Shown here: in pieces, positions 37,327 to 45,131 of the stretch
Layout: each line of letters opens with the position of its first letter
How positions within the stretch are numbered: position 1 is the first letter of the stretch
Assembly: GCF_001612635.1 (NCBI RefSeq)
Contig: NZ_BDAV01000005.1
Span: 248,001 to 312,000 of the forward strand
Direction of reading: 5' to 3'
Length of the DNA stretch: 64,000 bases
From: Nocardia africana NBRC 100379
GTDB taxonomy: Bacteria > Actinomycetota > Actinomycetes > Mycobacteriales > Mycobacteriaceae
Made by a program: the position numbers and the translations under genes
Notes under the pieces: generated by a model
What the model saw: the letters and a program-made list of their open reading frames with translations, nothing else
The model's database searches: none
Told to the model about the DNA's origin: nothing

Positions 37327-37536
37327 ATGCGCCTGAGCACCCGAAATCAACTCGACGGCACCGTCGTCTCGGTCACTCGCGGTGAGGCCATGGCAGTGGT
37401 GCGGGTCCGCCTCACCGGCGGGGACGAGATCACCTCGTCCATCACCCGCGATGCCGTGGACGATCTCGGCCTCGCCGAGGGATCGACGGTCAAGGTGCTG
37501 ATCAAATCGACCGAGGTCACCCTCGGCATCGAATAG
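37327..37536 (+). CDS. Molbindin (single TOBE/Mop-domain molybdate-binding protein)
   Basis: This 69-aa protein is one Mop fold: STRNQLDGTVVSVTRGEAMAVVRVRL, then ITRDAVDDLGLAEGSTVKVLIKSTEVTLGIE. Such proteins form hexamers that store or buffer molybdate or tungstate in the cytoplasm. The same fold ends the regulator at 43.1 kb. It stands alone here, 6 kb from the mod operon. Confidence 0.9.
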   Translation: MRLSTRNQLDGTVVSVTRGEAMAVVRVRLTGGDEITSSITRDAVDDLGLAEGSTVKVLIKSTEVTLGIE

Positions 37537-37635
37537 ATCCACCGGCGAGGCCCGCCGGCGGCACACGTAGCCTGGTCTGGTTCGTTCCGGACCGGCCGGT
37601 GCCGGCGCTGCTGTATCGAAGCGACGGAGACAGTG

Positions 37636-37884
37636 ATGCGTCTGGCTGATCTGACCTCGGCCGACCTCGCCGAGGCCGACCGCGCGCCGCTGCCGGCGAT
37701 CCCGCTCGGCGCGACCGAACAACACGGCCCGCGGCTGCGGTCCGGCGGGGTGAAAGCGGTGAGCGCCAACGGAATACTCGGCGATCCGACCACCGCCGAC
37801 GCCGCCGAGGGCGCCCGAATCCTCGACCGCTGGACCGGCGCGTTGATCGCCGCGGTCGCCGAACATTTCCCCGAACCGCGCTGA
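37636..37884 (+). pseudogene. Internal-deletion remnant of a creatininase-family (MftE-like) gene
   Basis: The 82-aa frame starts like a creatininase/MftE protein (LADLTSADLAEADRAPLPAI, then PLGATEQHGPRL, the metal-site motif) and then jumps to its C-terminal end (SANGILGDPTTADAAEGARI, DRWTGALIAAVAEHF). Intact members have about 230-260 aa, so some 150 residues with the other metal ligands are missing, in frame. ATG 37636 has GGAGA upstream and a TAGCCT hexamer at 37568-37573. It is probably non-functional although still open. Confidence 0.75.
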
Positions 37885-37957
37885 GGCAGCCGCATCGCCG
37901 CCGGAAATCGGCCTAGCCTGGGCGAAGCACTGCATCGCGATCGATGGAGGTAACGCC

Positions 37958-38332
37958 ATGGCCTGGACCCCCGCTCAGCTCGATCGAATCGGATCGTCCG
38001 AGGAACTGCAGATCACCAGCTACTACGAGAACGGCGCACTGCGGGATTGGACCACCATCTGGGTGGTGCGCGTCCACAACGACCTCTACATCCGCTCCGC
38101 CTACGGACAATCCGGCGGGTGGTACCGCCACGCCATGCACACCCGCGGCGCGCGCGTCCGCGCCCACGGCGTCGAGACCGACGTAACCCTGCACCCGGTC
38201 ACCGACTCCTACCTCAACGACCGAGTCCGCAAGGCCTACGAGTCGAAATACCGCGACCACCCCAGCGCCCTCGAACCCATGCTGGCCCCGGCCGCCGAGA
38301 ACACCACCCTGCGCATGGACCCGGTCGGGTAG
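37958..38332 (+). CDS. DUF2255-family protein
   Basis: This is a 124-aa cytoplasmic protein of the DUF2255 type, with the pattern WTTIWVVRVHNDLYIRSAYG, SGGWYRHAM and the tail YLNDRVRKAYESKYRDH. These proteins resemble the flavin-binding split-barrel (Ddn-like) group in sequence style, and their function is unknown. ATG 37958 has GGAGGT 7 nt upstream, and a TAGCCT hexamer at 37914-37919 may be its promoter. Confidence 0.88.
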   Translation: MAWTPAQLDRIGSSEELQITSYYENGALRDWTTIWVVRVHNDLYIRSAYGQSGGWYRHAMHTRGARVRAHGVETDVTLHPVTDSYLNDRVRKAYESKYRDHPSALEPMLAPAAENTTLRMDPVG

Positions 38333-38465
38333 TTCGGGGACGGGCAGCCCGGTTAACACCTCCGTCGTCGGCATCGGTCGGGGTTCGTCAGTGCACCATC
38401 GACAGCTGTCGGTGCGGACAGGTAACGTCCGGCCTGTCGTCGATAGGGACCGAAGGGTGGGGCCG

Positions 38466-38942
38466 ATGATCCGATCGAAGCGTTTCCGGAGCACAGGACG
38501 ATGTGCCATCGGAGTCGTGAGCGCCGTTGCCGCCACAATCCTGATGGTCGCGCCGTCCTGGGCCGCCCCTGCACCCGGCAGCGGATCCGGGTCGCCGACC
38601 AGGGCTCCGGGCCCCGAAGTCGAGCTCAATGCCTACTGTGACGACCACGGCGGCGTCGCCCACCTCGCGAACGGCCGCACCGTCTACTGCACACGGGTCG
38701 AAGGCACTGACGCCTTCGTGTGGTCCTACTCACGGGGACCTCTGAGTCACGACCCCAATACCCGGGGCTACACCTGCGACGACAACGGCTGCCACTTCCC
38801 CGACGGTTCCACCGTCCCCGGTTATCAACGCTGCGGCATTCTCTGCGGCGAGCCGCCGACCAGCGGTGACATCCAAAGCGGGTTGGCCGACTGTTTCAAT
38901 GCCGGGACTCCCTTCGAGGAGTGTGAGCGGCGCGGCCGGTGA
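38466..38942 (+). CDS. Secreted cysteine-rich protein of unknown function
   Basis: The 158-aa product has a signal peptide (basic start, hydrophobic AIGVVSAVAATILMVAP, cleavage near SWAAPAP), a short Gly/Ser/Pro spacer and a compact region with eight Cys spread through the last 105 residues (AYC, VYC, YTC, NGC, QRC, ILC, ADC, EEC). An even Cys count suggests four disulfides in the exported form. ATG 38466 is chosen because it starts the signal peptide and follows a G-rich site. No family recognised. Confidence 0.75.
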   Translation: MIRSKRFRSTGRCAIGVVSAVAATILMVAPSWAAPAPGSGSGSPTRAPGPEVELNAYCDDHGGVAHLANGRTVYCTRVEGTDAFVWSYSRGPLSHDPNTRGYTCDDNGCHFPDGSTVPGYQRCGILCGEPPTSGDIQSGLADCFNAGTPFEECERRGR

Positions 38943-38981
38943 ACGGCGGCTTGTGACCCACCGGCCGGGCGCTGCTCCGCA

Positions 38982-39884
38982 TCACTGCCCGGTGAAGTAG
39001 TGTCCCTCCTCCAAATCCTCGATGAGGTTGGGGTGCAAGGGTTTCCACCCGAGCAGGGCCGTGGTCGCCTCGGCCGTGGTGGGGTTGTCCAGCTGGACTA
39101 TGGGGGCGAGGAAGCCGAAGTGAGCGGGGGCGTCCTCGGCGGCGATGCTGACGACGGGGACGTTCAGGTGGCGGCCGATCACCTCGGCGATGCGGCGCAG
39201 CGGAATGCCTTCGTCGCCGACGGCGTGCAGGCGGGTGCCGGCGGGGGCGGATTCGAGGGCCAGGCGGTACAGGTGCGCCGCGTCGAGGGTGTGGCCGGCG
39301 GGCCAGCGGTTGGCGCCCTCGCCGACGTAGGCGGACACACCCTTCTCACGCGCGGTGGCGATCAGGGTGGGTACGAAACCGTGGCGGTCGAGGGTGCTGT
39401 GCACGGTCGGTGGCAGTCGGACCACGCTGGAGCGGATACCGCGATCGGCGAATCCGATCACCTCGTTCTCCGAGTCGATCCGCGGGCCGGCCGGCAGCGA
39501 GTCGGCCTCCGTGCCGATCCGTCCCAGGGCCGCGAGCAGACCCGTTCCGGACGTGCTGACCAGCGGCTTACCGGATCCGGCCAGGGCCTCGCCGAACGCC
39601 CGGACGACGCGGAGATCGGTCTGCGCCGCACCGAGGAAGTCCCCGGCGATCATGTTCTCGTGTTTGAACGCCAGGTGGATCACGCCGTCGGCCGCGGCCG
39701 CCGCCTCGGCCAGCACCTCCGGATCGTCCAGATTTCCGCGCTGCACCTGCGCTCCGACCGCCGCCAAGGCCGCGGCCGAGGCATCCGATCGCGCCAGCCC
39801 GACCACCTCGTGTCCCGCTGACAGCAGTTCGGGCACGACCGCGGACCCCACATGTCCCGACGCCCCGGTGATGAATACGCGCAT
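38982..39884 (-). CDS. NAD(P)-dependent extended SDR / NmrA-like oxidoreductase
   Basis: This 300-aa protein has the Rossmann motif FITGASGHVGSAVV at its N-terminus and the atypical-SDR layout (AADGVIHLAFKHENM, STSGTGLL, HTLDAAHLYRLALES). It resembles the family that acts on sugar or small-ketone substrates or as redox sensors. No active-site YxxxK is obvious. ATG 39884 starts the Rossmann strand and has GGAAGG nearby. The neighbours do not suggest a pathway. Confidence 0.88.
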   Translation of the reverse strand: MRVFITGASGHVGSAVVPELLSAGHEVVGLARSDASAAALAAVGAQVQRGNLDDPEVLAEAAAAADGVIHLAFKHENMIAGDFLGAAQTDLRVVRAFGEALAGSGKPLVSTSGTGLLAALGRIGTEADSLPAGPRIDSENEVIGFADRGIRSSVVRLPPTVHSTLDRHGFVPTLIATAREKGVSAYVGEGANRWPAGHTLDAAHLYRLALESAPAGTRLHAVGDEGIPLRRIAEVIGRHLNVPVVSIAAEDAPAHFGFLAPIVQLDNPTTAEATTALLGWKPLHPNLIEDLEEGHYFTGQ

Positions 39885-39970
39885 GGAAAGACCTTCCCGC
39901 GAGAAATGCGCCGCGCTTCCCGCGCGGCGGCCGCCGATGTCAGCGACTGCCATCAGACTACACCGCGATG

Positions 39971-40396
39971 TCAGTTGCTGTCATCACTCGCGGGCAGACA
40001 GACCTGAAATCGCTCGACACCCGGGTACTTCTCGCCCAGCGACGTCGCGGTGAATCCGAGCGCCGAGTAGAAACCGAGCGCCGAGCGGTCTGTCTCGGCG
40101 ACGATCGGCAGCGTGGGGTCGTCCCTGCGGATTCGCGCCACCAACCGCCGACCGACCCCGCGCCCGCGCGGCGATGTCGCGATATGCAACAGGACGATCC
40201 GGTCCGCGCGCCGTTCGTACCCCGCCACGCCGATGGGTTCGTCGTCCAGAAACACGGCCAGCAGCTCGGTGGCCGGATCGTCGCGATATCGACGCAGCAC
40301 CTCATCGAGGCGGGCCGGGCCGCCACCCACGGCCGCCGACAACAGCGCGCACACCCGGATATCCGCCGCGAGATCACGACCGGCTCGAATCGTCAT
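39971..40396 (-). CDS. GNAT-family N-acetyltransferase
   Basis: This is a 141-aa acetyltransferase with motif A HIATSPRGRGVGRRLVARI (RGxGxG type) and motif B ALGFYSALGFTATSLGEKYPG. The N-terminal strand contains LAVFLDDEPIGVAGYERR. It is transcribed in the same direction as the SDR gene, 86 nt upstream of it. The substrate is unknown. Confidence 0.9.
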   Translation of the reverse strand: MTIRAGRDLAADIRVCALLSAAVGGGPARLDEVLRRYRDDPATELLAVFLDDEPIGVAGYERRADRIVLLHIATSPRGRGVGRRLVARIRRDDPTLPIVAETDRSALGFYSALGFTATSLGEKYPGVERFQVCLPASDDSN

Positions 40397-40450
40397 CCGG
40401 GCACCGTATGCCCGGCACCGGCCCGCGAACGCCTCGCGGGAGGCCGGCTC

Positions 40451-41086
40451 TCAGACCGAATTCGCCGCGCGGCGTTCGATTTCCGCGGTGCTCCAGGCGC
40501 CGATCATGCGGGCGGTCATGACGATGGCTTCGCGGCGTTCCTCGGGGTCGACCTCGAGGGCGGAGGCCCGCAGGACCGCGGAGAAGCCCGTGTTCACCAG
40601 CACGAAGGCCATGACGTCGAGTTCGTGGTCGTCGCTGGGGCCGAGGATCTGGATCAGCAGCACCTTCACCAGCAGGCGCAGGCGGGGTTCGAACTCGGGT
40701 ATGCCGCTGTTGTAGAACTGCACACCGGCGGCCAGGGCGCGCACCAGTTTCGCGTTGTCGACCAGTTCGTCGCAGATGGCGGCGAGGATGTCGGCGGTCA
40801 TATCCTCCACCGAGCGATCCGCGCGATCCAGCCGTTCGGTGAAGCGGCGCTCGATGCTCTCCAGCAGCCGTTCCAGCAGTTCCTCGACGATGACCGTGCG
40901 GTCGGAGAAATACCGGTAGACGGTTCCGATGCTCAGGCCGGCCTCGGCGGCGATCCGGTTGGTCGAGGTGTTCTCGATCCCGCGCTCACCGAACAACCGC
41001 GCCGCGGTGTCCAGGATGTGCTGGCGGGTTTCCTTCGCACGCTCCTGCGTCGGGCGTCGACGCTGACCGACCGCCTTGGACGGCAT
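40451..41086 (-). CDS. TetR-family transcriptional regulator
   Basis: This 211-aa regulator has the TetR helix-turn-helix at residues 20-62 (RQHILDTAARLFGERGIENT, IAAEAGLSIGTVYRYFSDR) and a helical ligand-binding domain. ATG 41086 is chosen since AGGAG lies 6-7 nt upstream. The GTG at 41089 is closer to it. It is divergent from the MocA-like gene (174 bp gap), which could be one of its targets. Confidence 0.92.
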   Translation of the reverse strand: MPSKAVGQRRRPTQERAKETRQHILDTAARLFGERGIENTSTNRIAAEAGLSIGTVYRYFSDRTVIVEELLERLLESIERRFTERLDRADRSVEDMTADILAAICDELVDNAKLVRALAAGVQFYNSGIPEFEPRLRLLVKVLLIQILGPSDDHELDVMAFVLVNTGFSAVLRASALEVDPEERREAIVMTARMIGAWSTAEIERRAANSV

Positions 41087-41260
41087 CACGCACTCCTACC
41101 TGATCTCGCGCCTGTTGATCGGTTGCTCATCCTAAGATGCCCGGGAACGATATCCAGCCTGTTCGGCGGCCGGCCACGACGAATTGGCCGAGTCCACAAA
41201 GGACCGGCGTTTCCGCTATTACATTGGCGCCACAGCGGATTTCCCACCGAGAGGCCAACC

Positions 41261-41812
41261 ATGTCGGAGCGCGTCGTCGGAGTCGTGCTCGCCGCCGGGG
41301 CCGGGCGGCGCTTCGGCCGTCCCAAGGCCACGGTCGGTGACTGGCTGACCACCGCGGTGGACGCCCTGCGCGGCGGCGGGTGCGCGGAGGTCGTGGTGGT
41401 GCTCGGCGCCGCCCGCCTCCCACCGATTCCCGCGACCACCACGGTGGTGGCACCGGAGTGGGCCGAGGGAATGAGTGCGTCTGTGCGCACGGGAATCGGT
41501 GCGGCGCAGCGGCTCGACGGTGCATACGTCGCCCTGCATGTCGTGGATACCCCGGATGTCGGCGCGGATGTCGTCGCCCGGGTGATCGAGCGAGCGCTCG
41601 CCGATCCATCCGGTATCGCGCGCGCGAGTTTCGCCGGACGTCCCGGTCATCCCGTGGTGATCGCCCGGCGGCACTGGGCCGATCTGCTGACGACCCTGTC
41701 CGGTGATCGCGGCGCCGCCGCCTATCTGCGAACCGTCCCCACCCGGACCGTGGAATGCGGTGATCTGGCCACCGGCCGCGATATCGATGAACCCGGCGAC
41801 CTCGAACACTGA
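41261..41812 (+). CDS. MobA/MocA-like nucleotidyltransferase
   Basis: This 183-aa protein starts with the nucleotide-binding loop VVLAAGAGRRFGRPKATV and continues with YVALHVVDTPDVG (metal-binding Asp) and GRPGHPVVIARRHW, the pattern of MocA-type molybdopterin cytidylyltransferases. Closely related enzymes transfer nucleotides to other cofactors, so the substrate is not certain. Molybdenum genes at 37.3 and 43-46 kb support a molybdenum cofactor role. ATG 41261 has GAGAGG upstream. Confidence 0.85.
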   Translation: MSERVVGVVLAAGAGRRFGRPKATVGDWLTTAVDALRGGGCAEVVVVLGAARLPPIPATTTVVAPEWAEGMSASVRTGIGAAQRLDGAYVALHVVDTPDVGADVVARVIERALADPSGIARASFAGRPGHPVVIARRHWADLLTTLSGDRGAAAYLRTVPTRTVECGDLATGRDIDEPGDLEH

Positions 41813-42052
41813 CGCGCCCCGTCAGCCCCGCCGCACTCGCCGCCGGACCACGACCCCCGGCACCGCGAGTCTCAGCGTCGCCGCGAAACCGCTGTGGCGC
41901 ACCAGATTTCCGGACTCCGTGGCCGCGAGCAGACCCAGCGGCTCGGCCGAGTTGCGCGCGGCGGTGGCGGCGCTGCGGTGCCGGACCGGCCGACCCACGC
42001 CGACCCCGGACTCGCATCGTAGCCACGGGACGAGGGCCGAATCATCGGCGGT

Positions 42053-42058
42053 TACGAT
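42053..42058 (+). promoter_or_regulatory. Candidate -10 hexamer (TACGAT)
   Basis: TACGAT ends 6 nt before the GTG at 42065, which again predicts a leaderless transcript. There is no ribosome site. Confidence 0.4.
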
Positions 42059-42064
42059 CCACGC

Positions 42065-42496
42065 GTGGCGAAACTGAAGGTGTCGGTGGACGTTCCGATC
42101 TCCCCCGATCGGGCGTGGTCGCACGCGTCGAACCTGAGCGAACTCGACCAGTGGCTGATCATGCACGAGGCGTGGCGCGGGCGGGTGCCCGACGAACTCA
42201 CCCCCGGTACCGAACTGGTGGGCATCGCCTCGGTGAAGGGTCTGCGCAATCGCGTGCGCTGGACCGTGCGCACCGCCGAACCGCCACGCCGGCTCGTGTT
42301 GACCGGCGCCGGCAAAGGCGGCACCAAATTGGGGCTGGAACTGCTGGTCGCGCCGAACGCCTCGGGTTCGGAGGTCACGGTCGACATCGATCTGGGTGGG
42401 CGACCGCTGTTCGGCCCGATCGGAGCGACCGTAGCGCGGGCCCTGAGGGGCGATATCGAACGCTCACTCGACCGGTTCGTCGACCTCTACTGCTGA
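42065..42496 (+). CDS. SRPBCC (START-like) family protein
   Basis: This 143-aa protein has the polyketide-cyclase/START fold pattern: LKVSVDVPISPDRAWSHASN, then LDQWLIMHEAWRG and an amphipathic C-terminal helix (DIERSLDRFVDLYC). It resembles the mycobacterial Rv0910-type proteins, some of which are annotated as toxins. I see no partner antitoxin gene, so that label is unsupported. The last 33 bp overlap the end of the convergent Ddn-like gene. Confidence 0.85.
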   Translation: MAKLKVSVDVPISPDRAWSHASNLSELDQWLIMHEAWRGRVPDELTPGTELVGIASVKGLRNRVRWTVRTAEPPRRLVLTGAGKGGTKLGLELLVAPNASGSEVTVDIDLGGRPLFGPIGATVARALRGDIERSLDRFVDLYC

Positions 42497-42997
42497 ACTC
42501 GGCCGGCGCGGTTCGAGGACGACCAGCGGGATCGTGCGACCGCCCGCCCGGCGCCGATAGAACTCGTAATCCGGTGTCATAGCGACGAATTCGCGCCACA
42601 GGTCCGGATATTCGGCGGCGGTGGCGACTCGCGCACGCACCGGGCGCACGTCGGTCCCGACCCGCATCGTGGTGTCGGGGTGGGCCAGGAGGTTGTGATA
42701 CCAGGCCGGATGGTGCGGCTGCCCGGCCTTGGACGCCGCGATCGCCACCGCGGCCCCCGCGTCGACGTACATCAGCGGTGAGGTGCGCCGGATGCCGGAT
42801 TTCGCACCCACATGATCGAGCAGCAGGATACGCGCGTCCCGACGACCCGGCATGCGCCCGCCGATCCGCCCGCCCGACCACCGGTAGAGCGCCACATGGA
42901 CTTTCGCCGTCCGACGACCGGCATAGACGCCGCGGCGGTTGGCGAATCGTGCCGTGGCGGAGACGATTCCGGCGAGTGAGGCCATACCGCCGAGCAT
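42464..42997 (-). CDS. F420-dependent nitroreductase-family (Ddn-like) protein
   Basis: This 177-aa protein belongs to the deazaflavin-dependent split-barrel group. Visible are ILLLDHVGAKSGIRRTSPLM, the phosphate-binding segment KAGQPHHPAWYHNLLAHPDT and a C-terminal LWREFVAMTPDYEFYRRRAG. These enzymes reduce quinones, nitro compounds or other substrates with F420H2, often at the membrane. ATG 42997 or 42985 may be the start. The 3' end overlaps the facing gene by 33 bp. Confidence 0.9.
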   Translation of the reverse strand: MLGGMASLAGIVSATARFANRRGVYAGRRTAKVHVALYRWSGGRIGGRMPGRRDARILLLDHVGAKSGIRRTSPLMYVDAGAAVAIAASKAGQPHHPAWYHNLLAHPDTTMRVGTDVRPVRARVATAAEYPDLWREFVAMTPDYEFYRRRAGGRTIPLVVLEPRRPSSAVEVDEPVE

Positions 42998-43126
42998 GCA
43001 TCACCTCTGGCGTTCGCGCCAGGGACCGCTCCGCACGGCCGAACTCGCATCCCGGTGAGAATCGGGTAACCGGCCGGCAACCCGAGCGGGCTTGCGATCC
43101 GCATCCACGGCAATATGCTGGAGATT

Positions 43127-43528
43127 GTGACGAATCTGCGGATCAGTGAGGCGGCGGCGCTGCTGGGCGTCAGCGACGACACCGTGCGGCGTTGGATCGA
43201 TCAGGGCCGGTTGCCGGAGATCCGGCTCGACAGCGGTCGCAAGGGGGTGCGCGGCGCGGACCTGGCCGACGTGCTGCGCGGTCAGCACGCCGAGGCGCAC
43301 GAACCCGGTGTCACCGTCGCCGCCTCGGCCCGCAACCGGATGCGCGGCATCGTCACCCGCATCGTCAAGGACACGGTGATGGCGCAGGTCGAGATGCAGG
43401 CCGGACCGTTCCGGCTGGTCTCGCTGATCAGCCGGGAATCGGTCGACGAACTCGGTCTCGAGGTCGGCAGCATCGCCGTCGCCTCGGTCAAATCGACCCA
43501 CGTCGTGGTCGAAATCCCGGAAAGTTGA
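43127..43528 (+). CDS. Molybdate-responsive HTH-TOBE regulator
   Basis: This protein has an excisionase/MerR-like helix-turn-helix at residues 1-50 (LRISEAAALLGVSDDTVRRWIDQGRLP) and a single Mop/TOBE domain (ASARNRMRGIVTRIV, then LISRESVDELGLEVG). The combination fits a regulator of the mod operon, whose first gene begins 5 nt after its stop. GTG 43127 is preferred because GGAG lies just before it. ATG 43115 is also possible. Confidence 0.88.
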   Translation: MTNLRISEAAALLGVSDDTVRRWIDQGRLPEIRLDSGRKGVRGADLADVLRGQHAEAHEPGVTVAASARNRMRGIVTRIVKDTVMAQVEMQAGPFRLVSLISRESVDELGLEVGSIAVASVKSTHVVVEIPES

Positions 43529-43533
43529 CGAGA

Positions 43534-44319
43534 ATGCAGAGTGTGCGCACCATCGGCGCCGCAGCGGCCGCCGTAGCCGTCACCATGGGCTTGGCCGGAT
43601 GTGGTTCCGACGCCGCCCCATCCCCCGCCGGAACGGACCAGCTCTCGGGCACGGTGACGGTGTTGGCGGCGGCCTCGCTCACCGAGACGTTCACGAAACT
43701 CGGACACGACTTCGAGGCCGCCCACCCGGGCGTGAAGGTCGTCTACAGCTTCGGCGGCAGTTCGGCACTGGCCGAGCAGATCAGGCAGGGGGCGCCGGCC
43801 GATGTCTTCGCCTCCGCCGCGCCGGCCACCATGCAGCAGGTGGTCGACTCCGGTGAGATCACCGCGAAACCGGACACCTTCGTGAGCAACCGGCTGGAAA
43901 TCGCTGTGCCCAAGGGTAATCCGGGCAGGATCACCGGACTGACCGATTTCGGCAGGCCCGAGCCGCGGATCGCGCTGTGCGCGGTGCAGGTGCCGTGCGG
44001 TGCGGCCGCGGAGAAGGTCTTCCGGATCGCCGGCATCACCCCGCAGCCCGACACCCGTGAGCAGGATGTCAAGGCCGTGCTCACCAAGGTGACGCTGGAC
44101 GAGGTCGACGCCGCGCTGGTCTACCGCACCGATGTGCAGGCGGCCGGAGACAAGGTGCAGGGCATCGACTTCCCGGAATCAGCGCAGGTGATCAACACCT
44201 ATCCGATCGCACCGCTCGCCAAGGCGCCCCACGCCGCCGCGGCCGCCGCCTTCGTCGACTACGTGCACTCCGATCCGGCGAAGAAGGTGTTCGCCGCCGC
44301 GGGATTCGATACCCCGTGA
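43534..44319 (+). CDS. modA: Molybdate ABC transporter substrate-binding lipoprotein
   Basis: ModA captures molybdate outside the membrane. The 261-aa protein has a lipoprotein signal (MGLAGCGS), then TVLAAASLTETFTKLGHDFE, YSFGGSSALAEQIRQGAPADVFASA and DEVDAALVYRTDV, all typical of ModA. ATG 43534 is 5 nt from the regulator stop. Its own stop overlaps the modB start (GTGA). Confidence 0.95.
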   Translation: MQSVRTIGAAAAAVAVTMGLAGCGSDAAPSPAGTDQLSGTVTVLAAASLTETFTKLGHDFEAAHPGVKVVYSFGGSSALAEQIRQGAPADVFASAAPATMQQVVDSGEITAKPDTFVSNRLEIAVPKGNPGRITGLTDFGRPEPRIALCAVQVPCGAAAEKVFRIAGITPQPDTREQDVKAVLTKVTLDEVDAALVYRTDVQAAGDKVQGIDFPESAQVINTYPIAPLAKAPHAAAAAAFVDYVHSDPAKKVFAAAGFDTP

Positions 44320-45131
44320 CCAGGACGGGAACGCGGCGGCGGACGGCCGCGGGACGGCGGCCGGTCGTGCTGGTCCTGCCCGCGCTCGGTGCGCTGGCGT
44401 TCCTGGTGATCCCGCTGATCGGCCTGCTGGTACGCACCCCGTGGGCGAGCCTGACCGCCCGGCTGTTCAGCGCGGAAGTCGGTACCGCCCTGCGACTTTC
44501 GCTGATCTGCGCGAGCTGCGCGACCGTGATCTGCCTGCTGCTGGGCATCCCGCTGGCCTGGCTGCTGGCGCGGGCGCACATCCCGGGCCGCGCAGTGATC
44601 CGCGCGCTGGTGACGGTGCCGCTGGTACTGCCGCCGGTGGTCGGAGGGGTGGCGCTGCTGCTGGTGTTCGGCCGCCGCGGGCTGCTCGGGCAGTACCTGT
44701 ACGACTGGTTCGGCGTCTCGCTGCCGTTCACCACGCCGGGTGTGGTGGTGGCCGAGGCGTTCGTCGCCATGCCGTTTCTGGTCATCTCGGTGGAGGGCGC
44801 GCTGCGCAGCACCGACACCCGCTACGAGGAAGCCGCCGCCACCCTCGGCGCGACCCCCTGGTACACCTTCCGCCGCGTCACCCTCCCCGCGATCCTGCCG
44901 GGCGTGATCGCCGGCGGCGTGCTGTGCTGGGCCCGGGCGCTGGGCGAATTCGGCGCGACCATCACCTTCGCGGGGAACTTCCCGGGCCGCACCACCACCA
45001 TGCCGCTGGCGGTGTATCTCGCGCTGGAAACCGATCCGGACGCCGCGATCGTGCTCAGCCTGGTGCTGCTGCTGGTCTCGGTCGCGGTGCTGGTGTCGTT
45101 GCGCGAGCGCTGGATTCGAGCAGCGGTATGA
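44316..45131 (+). CDS. modB: Molybdate ABC transporter permease
   Basis: ModB forms the membrane channel. The 271-aa protein has five to six hydrophobic helices and the EAA loop that contacts ModC (EEAAATLGATPWYTFRRVTL). GTG 44316 overlaps the modA stop by 4 nt and its stop overlaps the modC ATG by 4 nt, so the three genes are translationally coupled. Length and order match standard mod operons. Confidence 0.95.
   Translation: MTRTGTRRRTAAGRRPVVLVLPALGALAFLVIPLIGLLVRTPWASLTARLFSAEVGTALRLSLICASCATVICLLLGIPLAWLLARAHIPGRAVIRALVTVPLVLPPVVGGVALLLVFGRRGLLGQYLYDWFGVSLPFTTPGVVVAEAFVAMPFLVISVEGALRSTDTRYEEAAATLGATPWYTFRRVTLPAILPGVIAGGVLCWARALGEFGATITFAGNFPGRTTTMPLAVYLALETDPDAAIVLSLVLLLVSVAVLVSLRERWIRAAV

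Noticed and set aside
41822..42166. Possible 114-aa minus-strand gene between the MocA-like and SRPBCC genes
   Set aside because: It overlaps the start of the SRPBCC gene and its promoter; only its last 40 residues look protein-like and there is no ribosome site.
42065..42496. SRPBCC protein as toxin of a toxin-antitoxin pair
   Set aside because: No small antitoxin gene precedes it and it is probably leaderless and monocistronic; family resemblance alone is not enough.
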